From Larkinella soli (GTDB lineage: Bacteria > Bacteroidota > Bacteroidia > Cytophagales > Spirosomataceae), in contig NZ_QTJY01000002.1 of NCBI RefSeq assembly GCF_003703975.1, positions 620,001 through 684,000 on the forward strand: 64,000 nucleotides of DNA, in the 5' to 3' direction. Shown here one piece after another: positions 37,092 to 43,836 of this stretch. Position numbers and translations under genes: made by a program. The notes beneath the pieces were generated by a model, which was not told the DNA's origin, did no database searches, and worked only from the letters and a program-made list of their open reading frames with translations. Numbering within the stretch: the stretch's first letter is position 1; each line of letters begins with the position of its first letter.

Positions 37092-39866
37092 GTGGCAGAC
37101 ATTTCCTTTTTTGAATCCGCGAGGACCCGCCTTCGGGACCAGGCTTATGCCAACTTCGTCGCGCATCGCTCGGAGATCGAGCGCGTGGGATACGGTATTC
37201 AGCAAAACCGCAGCGGGCAGCTGCCGCTCAGCCACATCACCAACGACATCGACCGGCTGTCGAAACGCATCGCCCGCGAGGGCATGCAGGTGGAAAAAGC
37301 CCTGGAGCGCATTAACAACGTGCCCAATTTTCAGGATGTATCCGTCATCCGGAAAATCCTGCGGAACTCGTCCAGCGTGTGCCGGATCGTCATTCAGACG
37401 TCCTTCGGAAACAGCGGTTACGGAACCGGTTTTCTGATCAGTCCGCAGGTGCTGCTGACGAACCACCACGTGCTGCCGGACGTCGAAACCGCCCTGCGCT
37501 CGGAGGCCCAGTTCGGCTATGAACTGGATGAAAACGGCCATATTCAGTCGCCGATTTCCTTCCGGCTCCGGCCCGACCGGTTCTTCCTGACCTCGCCGTA
37601 TGAAACGCATCCGGAGGTGCCCTACAGCGGCCGGGACTTCACGATGGTGGCCGTCGAGCCGACGGGAACCGAAGGGGCGTCCCTGGACCAGTTCGGTTAT
37701 ATCCGGATGGACAGCTCCCTCGGCAAGATCATCGAAGGGGAAAACTGCGTCGTTATCCAGCACCCCAAAGGAGATTATAAAAAGCTGGTTCTCCGGGACA
37801 TCCGACTGATTACGCTGACCGAGAACTTCCTCATTTACGAGTCCGACACGCTGCCCGGCTCGTCCGGGAGCGCCGTGCTGGGCTTGGGTACGGGCGTCAT
37901 CGTGGCGCTCCACCACAGCTCCATCCCGCGCAAGGACGCGGCCGGCAACTGGCTCCGGAAAGACGGCAGCCCCGTGCAGCCCGACGACCCCGACGAGCTG
38001 ATCGACTGGATCGGCAACGAGGGCGTCCGGGTGAGCTGCATCGTGGAAGCCTTCAATAAACTGCCCGTTCCGGACGCCATGCAGCCCTACCGCCGTCAAA
38101 TCATCGAAGCCCAAACTTCCTCCCTTCCGACTATGAACGCTCCCATCTCCCATACCGCTCCCATCCCTCCGGCGGCCCTCCCGGCCGAATCGACCCTGAC
38201 CGCCCACACGGGCACCGAATCGACCGCCGGTCTCCAGTATTTCGAGGTGGTCCTGACCAGCCAGCCCACGCTGCTCGACGACTGGGAACAGAAAGCCGCC
38301 CTGCTGGTCGAAGGACTGGTCGAGGATCACCCCCTGATCCCGCATTCGTTCGATCCGTACATCCGCCGGATGCGGTACGTCTCCGTCCGCACCGCCCGCA
38401 ACCCCTGGGAACAGGCTGCTTTCATGGAAAGCCTGCCGCACATCGAGAGCTGCAAACCGGACCTGGAGATGCTCACCGACATCGGCCTGACCGACTCCGA
38501 CGCGCCCACCCGGCAGGGTCCGCAGGAATCGGAACTGATTTACAATGAGGGCACGGCGGCCTGGAACGAGGAAAAATTCCTGAAGGACTTCGGGCAGGCC
38601 GGCTGGGTGCAGAAAGCCAAAAAAGTACGGGCCGACTACTACCGCTGGTGGAACTGGCTGGCCGTCAACTGCCCCGCCGATGGGAACCGGACCGGAAAAG
38701 ACTGGGACGCCATCCGGCAGAATCTGGCGAGTCTGCGCTTCGTGCAGCTCGACACCGGCTATTCCTCCCATTCCAAGGTCTTTTCGGGCGTCGACACCGA
38801 TAAGGATTTCGACTTCATCGACTCGGATGCCGACGCCCGCGACCTGATGGACCGGCTGCTGCTGAAACACCCCGGCCACGGCACCCGCACCGGCAGCCTG
38901 GCCGTGGGCGGGACGCTGGCCGCCGACCCCCGGCGGCTCGACGGCAACGGCGGCCTGCTCAACTTTGGAGGTCAGGTCCCCGCCCGGCTCATCCCCTACC
39001 GGATCTCCAAATCGGTCATTTTGCTGGGGCGCGGCAAACAGCTGGTGGATGCGGCCGGATACGCCATTCGCAGCCAGGCCGACGTGATGTTCATGTGCAT
39101 GGGCACCTATCCACGGGCGATGTTTGCGGCCATTGCCCGGGAAGCCTACGAAAACGGCGTCATCTGGGTGTGTGCCGCCGGCAACGAGGTGGAAGTGGTG
39201 GTGGCCCCGGCCGTCTATCCCGGCACCATCGCCGTGGCCGCGGTCAATCCCGCCGACCAGCCCTGGAAAGGCAGCAGCAACGGGCCGATGGTGGACATTG
39301 CGGCCCCGGGTGAAAGCGTGTATGTGCCCTTCATCGACAAGCAGGGCAACGAAATCATGGTCTACGGCGACGGCACCAGCTATGCCACCCCGCACGTGGC
39401 CTCGGCCGCCATGCTCTGGAAAGCCCGGCACCTCGACGCTCTGAGCCAATACGACTTTCCCTGGCAGATCGTCGAAGCCTTCCGCTTCTGCCTGAAGCAG
39501 TCGGCCCGGACTCCGGACGGCTGGCGGACCGATCGGTATGGCGCCGGTATTCTGGACGTGGAGAAGCTGCTGACCCTGCCGCTGCCGAAGAAAGCCGAGC
39601 TGAAACACGCCTATGCGGCTTCCGACCCCGAACCCTCCAAAGACCTCGGCGTGGTGGAAGCCGTCCATTTCGTCTGGAACATCCTGCGGAGAAAAGCCAA
39701 ACGGGGGCCGACGGAGAGCTTCCCCGCTTCCTTTTCCCTGACGCCCCGGGGGCAGCTGGCCCTTCAGGCATTTACGGCCGGCACGCAGGCCCGGGCTTAC
39801 GAAGCCGCCGGTTTCGGCGACCAGATCGGCCAGGAGGCCCTGCTCCGGGAATATTTCAATCAGTAG
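37092..39866 (+). CDS. Trypsin-like and subtilisin-like double serine protease
   Basis: A 924-residue fusion starting at GTG 37092, with no signal peptide. Residues about 1-95 are helical (LSHITNDIDRLSKRI, LERINNVPNFQDVSVIRKIL). Residues 95-325 form a chymotrypsin-fold (S1) domain with His126 in TNHHVL, Asp182 in GRDFTMVAV and Ser258 in LPGSSGSAV. A linker (about 340-380) and a small domain (about 380-465, possibly an inhibitor-like propeptide) follow. Residues about 545-800 form a subtilase (S8) with Asp554, His596 in HPGHGTRTG, oxyanion Asn698 in AAGNEV and Ser763 in GTSYATPHVASAA. Both triads are complete. The last about 120 residues are helical. The dipeptidase gene follows 24 bp later. 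Confidence 0.86.
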   Translation: MADISFFESARTRLRDQAYANFVAHRSEIERVGYGIQQNRSGQLPLSHITNDIDRLSKRIAREGMQVEKALERINNVPNFQDVSVIRKILRNSSSVCRIVIQTSFGNSGYGTGFLISPQVLLTNHHVLPDVETALRSEAQFGYELDENGHIQSPISFRLRPDRFFLTSPYETHPEVPYSGRDFTMVAVEPTGTEGASLDQFGYIRMDSSLGKIIEGENCVVIQHPKGDYKKLVLRDIRLITLTENFLIYESDTLPGSSGSAVLGLGTGVIVALHHSSIPRKDAAGNWLRKDGSPVQPDDPDELIDWIGNEGVRVSCIVEAFNKLPVPDAMQPYRRQIIEAQTSSLPTMNAPISHTAPIPPAALPAESTLTAHTGTESTAGLQYFEVVLTSQPTLLDDWEQKAALLVEGLVEDHPLIPHSFDPYIRRMRYVSVRTARNPWEQAAFMESLPHIESCKPDLEMLTDIGLTDSDAPTRQGPQESELIYNEGTAAWNEEKFLKDFGQAGWVQKAKKVRADYYRWWNWLAVNCPADGNRTGKDWDAIRQNLASLRFVQLDTGYSSHSKVFSGVDTDKDFDFIDSDADARDLMDRLLLKHPGHGTRTGSLAVGGTLAADPRRLDGNGGLLNFGGQVPARLIPYRISKSVILLGRGKQLVDAAGYAIRSQADVMFMCMGTYPRAMFAAIAREAYENGVIWVCAAGNEVEVVVAPAVYPGTIAVAAVNPADQPWKGSSNGPMVDIAAPGESVYVPFIDKQGNEIMVYGDGTSYATPHVASAAMLWKARHLDALSQYDFPWQIVEAFRFCLKQSARTPDGWRTDRYGAGILDVEKLLTLPLPKKAELKHAYAASDPEPSKDLGVVEAVHFVWNILRRKAKRGPTESFPASFSLTPRGQLALQAFTAGTQARAYEAAGFGDQIGQEALLREYFNQ

Positions 39867-39890
39867 TCCGAAACTCTTTCTCCTACGACC

Positions 39891-41600
39891 ATGTCGACGG
39901 CTCCCCAATATTTCGACTTTCATTTTCATCCCGCCTTCAAGCAGTTCATCTGCCAGTTCGAACCTGCCTATCCCTCCACCCGGGACGTTCGTTCGCTGTT
40001 GAAACCGATCGACCTGAAAAACCCGATCACCGATTTTCTGGAGGAGGAGTTTCTGCATATTCTGGAAAGCCAGGCCTGTCTGGAACAACTCAGCGCGGGC
40101 AAACTGATGCTGGGCATCGCCAATGTGGCTGCCATCGAGCGGATGTTTGCCGAAAAGGAGGGCCTGTTTGGGAAGGTGCTCAACTCGCAGTTTCTGACCA
40201 AACCGGTCGATCAGACTTACTTTAGTAAAATCCGGGAGGGCAAAATCTCTTATTATCAGCTGTTTATCCGGGAACTGAACCACTATAAACGACTGCGGGA
40301 CGGCGGACAGATCACGATTTTGAGCCGGAAAAATCCCGGTATGCTGGACGCGCCCGGTGCGCTGACCCACGTCGCCATGGCGATGGAAGGGGGCCACAGC
40401 CTCTGCCGGACCTTGATCGGCCAGCCGGGAAAACCCGACGAGATGACGGTCAGCGGCTCGCCGGAAGATGAGCCGATTGCAAAAGATTTCCAGGACCATC
40501 CGGTGTTGAGCCCGGCCCTGAGCCTCGAACACCTGCAGACGGCCATGTGGGCCGAGAACATGGACCTGTTCTCGATGGTGCTCACCCATCTGTCGCACAT
40601 CCCGGAGCAGCTGCTGGCGACCCATGCCTACGGGATGAAGATGCTGAAGGACGAGGCCATCTTCCCCATTGGCGACGGCCTGACGAATGCCGGTAAACAG
40701 GTGATCGACAAGGCCTACTCGATTCAGGTCGGCGGGGCCGACGCGCCCGTGCTGATCGACATCAAGCACATGGGACTGAAATCCCGGCTGGACTTTTACG
40801 CCCATCGGAGGCTGAAAGGCCACACCCTGCCCATCATCGCCAGCCACATGGGCGTCTCGGGCTATTCGCTCGACGAATGGAAAGGCGCGCTGGAAGAAGC
40901 TCACATCGTGCGGCTGAAGGCCAGCAACACACCCGTGGTCAAAATCACCACCAGCCGGCGGGTGGCCGGCGACTGGGGCGCCACCAACAAAACCTTCACC
41001 TTCAACCCCTGGACGATCAACCTCCTGGACGAGGACATCGAAGAGGTGCTGAACAGCAACGGGCTGATCGGCATCAGTCTGGACGTGCGCATCCTGGGCT
41101 GGCAGAACGTGCTCGGCAAGGGCGAAAAAGAGGAATTCATGTCGGCGGAGGAGTTCCGGTTTCTGTTTCCGGAGCAGTTCAAAAAGCTGAGTTCGGAACC
41201 CATGGCGGCCCCCGAATCCTTCCTGCTGCCGACGAAGGAGGAACGCCACCCGCTGTCGCTCTGCTTCAACCTGCTGCACGTGGTTTCGGCCGGCCGCATC
41301 CGAACCGACAAAGACCCCTGGAAACACATCACGATCGGCAGCGATTTCGATGGGCTGATCAACCCCCTGATCAACTGCCGCGACGCCAGCCGGATGGGCA
41401 ACCTCGAAAATCTGCTGTTCCGCTGGCTGCCGGTGGCCGAGGAACGTTACCGCCGGGAAAACGGCGGAGGCCGGCTGCTGAAGGTGACGCCCCAGGGCGA
41501 AGTGGACGAGGATAATTTACGGCGTCTGATCCGGGATGTGCTGTACGAAAACGGAAAGGCTTTTCTGACCAACTGGCTGAAAGGCAGCCCGGGACGATGA
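39891..41600 (+). CDS. Cytoplasmic M19 (renal dipeptidase-like) metallopeptidase
   Basis: A 569-residue protein, longer than typical M19 dipeptidases (about 350-400). Metal-ligand motifs of the amidohydrolase/M19 fold are recognisable: DFHFHP at residues 9-14, MEGGHS with Glu166, a central DIKHMG, then IIASHMGVSGY, and IGSDFDGL near the C-terminus. M19 enzymes split dipeptides and some beta-lactams using two zinc ions. The protein lacks a signal peptide, unlike many M19 dipeptidases, so it should be cytoplasmic. Its gene follows the double protease by 24 bp, implying one transcript and a shared proteolytic task. Confidence 0.78.
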   Translation: MSTAPQYFDFHFHPAFKQFICQFEPAYPSTRDVRSLLKPIDLKNPITDFLEEEFLHILESQACLEQLSAGKLMLGIANVAAIERMFAEKEGLFGKVLNSQFLTKPVDQTYFSKIREGKISYYQLFIRELNHYKRLRDGGQITILSRKNPGMLDAPGALTHVAMAMEGGHSLCRTLIGQPGKPDEMTVSGSPEDEPIAKDFQDHPVLSPALSLEHLQTAMWAENMDLFSMVLTHLSHIPEQLLATHAYGMKMLKDEAIFPIGDGLTNAGKQVIDKAYSIQVGGADAPVLIDIKHMGLKSRLDFYAHRRLKGHTLPIIASHMGVSGYSLDEWKGALEEAHIVRLKASNTPVVKITTSRRVAGDWGATNKTFTFNPWTINLLDEDIEEVLNSNGLIGISLDVRILGWQNVLGKGEKEEFMSAEEFRFLFPEQFKKLSSEPMAAPESFLLPTKEERHPLSLCFNLLHVVSAGRIRTDKDPWKHITIGSDFDGLINPLINCRDASRMGNLENLLFRWLPVAEERYRRENGGGRLLKVTPQGEVDEDNLRRLIRDVLYENGKAFLTNWLKGSPGR

Positions 41601-41625
41601 GCCCGGGCGCCGTCCCGGCCGCGGC

Positions 41626-42582
41626 TTACCGAATGAGGATGTCGTCGCACTGGTCCTGGCCCTGCACGCACAGCCAGTGCGGGTGGTTGCCTTCCTCGAA
41701 TTCCACGTCGAGTTCGCGGCCGGTTTCGTGGAAAAGAACGCGCGTATGCAGCCGGGGCGAATATACCCTGGCATTCCCGAGAAAGCACGCCCACCAGCTG
41801 AACGAGGAATTGGCCCGGAACACCGCTTTGGCGAACATCAGCTTCAGGAAGTCGGGAAACCAGGAGAAAAACACCTCCGGAACCGGCGTGGCCCCGACCG
41901 GGTAGGACCAGTGATCGGGGTAACGGCGTGAGGGGATTCCGAGGGAACCGGTTTTGTCGTCCGTTACCCATTCGATGGTTTTGGGGTCGTAGCCGTACTT
42001 CCGGAACGCCTTTTCGTAGGACGCCCGGGAGAGCACCGAGTACCCCTGGTTCGTATGGTTTTTGGCGTCGGCGATGTCGTCGCGCCGGAGATGGGCGACC
42101 GTGTACGTCCCCTGCCGGTCTTCCAGCCGGCGGTACAGGTCCGATTGTCGTACCTGCTCCGAAAACCGGAAATAGGTTTCCCGCATCCGCTCGGCCGAGT
42201 ACTTCCCGAAGATGTGGGGGTGGAAACAGCACAGGCTGTCGATGCAGACGTTCACCCGGCCGTATTCGTCCGGATTGTCCGGATTCATGTATTCGATCTG
42301 ATCGCCGGTCCGCTGGTTGAACCGGTGGACGGCCGCCATCCGGGCGTCGATGTGGTCGAAGGGCGGAATGCTCTGGTTGAGATACAGGCGCAGTTCGTCG
42401 TCGTCGATGATCCGGTGAACGCGGTTTTCAAACAGCACATCACCCTCCCAGTGGGAAGGCAGCCAGACCTCCAGACCGAACGTTTCGGCATAGTGCCGGA
42501 GAAAGGCGTAGGTAAACATCCGGTTTCCAAAACGCCCGTTCCAGTGCATCAGTACAATTTTATTTCGATTTGCCGCCGGCAT
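41626..42582 (-). CDS. GT11-like glycosyltransferase (alpha-1,2-fucosyltransferase family)
   Basis: A 318-residue protein with the GT11 start motif Gly-Arg-Phe-Gly-Asn-Arg-Met-Phe at residues 16-23 (G-x-F/L-G-N-x-M-F), the HLRRDD motif (the HxRRxD nucleotide-sugar motif of GT11/GT23-type enzymes) and SSFSWWACFLG (the SSFSWW motif near the C-terminus). GT11 enzymes transfer L-fucose from GDP-fucose to galactose in glycans or O-antigens; the donor here is inferred. It is the only minus-strand gene within the cluster, divergent from the PG-binding gene. A short GC hairpin without a T-run lies at its convergent end with the dipeptidase gene. Confidence 0.8.
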   Translation of the reverse strand: MPAANRNKIVLMHWNGRFGNRMFTYAFLRHYAETFGLEVWLPSHWEGDVLFENRVHRIIDDDELRLYLNQSIPPFDHIDARMAAVHRFNQRTGDQIEYMNPDNPDEYGRVNVCIDSLCCFHPHIFGKYSAERMRETYFRFSEQVRQSDLYRRLEDRQGTYTVAHLRRDDIADAKNHTNQGYSVLSRASYEKAFRKYGYDPKTIEWVTDDKTGSLGIPSRRYPDHWSYPVGATPVPEVFFSWFPDFLKLMFAKAVFRANSSFSWWACFLGNARVYSPRLHTRVLFHETGRELDVEFEEGNHPHWLCVQGQDQCDDILIR

Positions 42583-42812
42583 ATATCTGAAGATTTAAAT
42601 GTTTGCAAGCTTCATATAAATGCAACATCAAGTAAGTTATTCCACTGAATAAGCCGACTACCGATAAATAAAAACCATAGTGGATTAACAAGACCCATTC
42701 ACAAACTTAGCCCACAGCTAAGGCGGACTAACCTGAATCGGGTAATTGATTTTACCCCTCCGTTTTTCGGATTGGAAGGAAACAATTGTCGAACGTCATT
42801 CAACCAAATTGT

Positions 42813-43817
42813 ATGACTATCTCAGGAGCGCTACTCAACGTTTTATGCCGCCGTTATCGATTTGTTATCGACGAATCGGTGCCGGTTTTATTTGCCGTTC
42901 GGAGCGCTCTTCCGGTGGAGATAATGCGGGGAAATTTCACGGTTTCCGGCACGTTTAAATCCGCTCATCCGGTCCGCCCGGTTCGTCTGAATTATCAAAC
43001 CGTTCGGTGTACGGTCGGCATCTGGATTCCGTCGTCCGGGGAGGTTGCGCTTTTTCCAGGCAGCACGGTTCCCTCCGCTGCCTACGTCTACCGCCACCCC
43101 GATTCCCGGGCGACCTTCAACATTCTGAAGCCGGGTCTGTACCGACTGAAACGCGGCCTTCACCCCCGCAGCGAACGGGGCTTCCAGCGGCACCCGGCTT
43201 TTCTGATGGACGGTTACGGACTCGTCGAAGTGCCCGGCCTGGTCAAAGCCGGCCGAACCGCCCGCTTCGACTTTCGGAAAGTACAGTATAAAGTGATGCT
43301 GCCCGGCGACAACCTCCATGCCGCCCGCACGGAGCCGGAAGCGGGTCAGGACTCCCGGCAAAATTGCCTCGCGTCGCTGCGGCTTCCCTACAGCAGTTCG
43401 GGCTGCATCACCGTCACCGGCCAGCCGGCTCCCTACGTCCGCAACCCCACCGCCGACTCGGGCTGGAACTGCTGGATGCACTTTTCGGACCTGCTCGACC
43501 GCCCGGCTTTCCGGTCCGGGCAGTATGACCTGCTGCTTTTCGACGATTCGGACCTGGCCGGGGAACACCCGTCGGCCTCCGGGGGTAGCCTTCGGTACGG
43601 CTCCACGGGGCCGGACGTCGCCCGGGTTCAGAAGATCCTGGGTTCCGTCCTGAACGGGAAGACCGGCCGGCCCTTTTACGAAGGACCCGCCGACGGGTCC
43701 TTCACGGGAGCCACCGCATCCGCTTACCTTCATTTTCAGGAGACATTCACCCGCGGCCCCCTGACCGGCCAGGTCGACCTGCGCCCGTTTCTGAACGCAA
43801 CCAAACACTTCCGATAA
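42813..43817 (+). CDS. Peptidoglycan-binding-domain protein with SxGC motif
   Basis: About 334 residues from ATG 42813 (a TTG at 42786 is possible). There is no signal peptide. The central part (about residues 160-230) has NLH with His169, then SSSGCITVTG with Cys198 and a SGWNCWMHF segment. This resembles the H...SxGC layout of L,D-transpeptidase-like and related phage/Bacteroidota cell-wall proteins. The C-terminal 75 residues form a PG_binding_1 helical domain (RYGSTGPDVARVQKILG, DGSFTGATASAYLHFQ). The N-terminal 130 residues are beta-rich and unrecognised. It is the first gene of an eight-gene tight operon, 19 bp before the first large paralogue. Function: inferred cell-wall or glycan binding. 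Confidence 0.6.
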   Translation: MTISGALLNVLCRRYRFVIDESVPVLFAVRSALPVEIMRGNFTVSGTFKSAHPVRPVRLNYQTVRCTVGIWIPSSGEVALFPGSTVPSAAYVYRHPDSRATFNILKPGLYRLKRGLHPRSERGFQRHPAFLMDGYGLVEVPGLVKAGRTARFDFRKVQYKVMLPGDNLHAARTEPEAGQDSRQNCLASLRLPYSSSGCITVTGQPAPYVRNPTADSGWNCWMHFSDLLDRPAFRSGQYDLLLFDDSDLAGEHPSASGGSLRYGSTGPDVARVQKILGSVLNGKTGRPFYEGPADGSFTGATASAYLHFQETFTRGPLTGQVDLRPFLNATKHFR

Positions 43818-43836
43818 CCCTTAACCAGGCCACCCC

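Noticed and set aside
37053-41327. A 1424-codon open frame on the minus strand
   Set aside because: It is antisense to the double protease and the M19 gene, which both carry complete family motifs. Long antisense frames are expected from the strong GC-rich codon bias; its composition (Gly/Arg/His/Val-rich) is unlike a real protein.
41588-41618. GC-rich hairpin between the M19 and glycosyltransferase genes
   Set aside because: The stem is about 8 bp of G/C pairs but has no T-run, so it is not called as a terminator.
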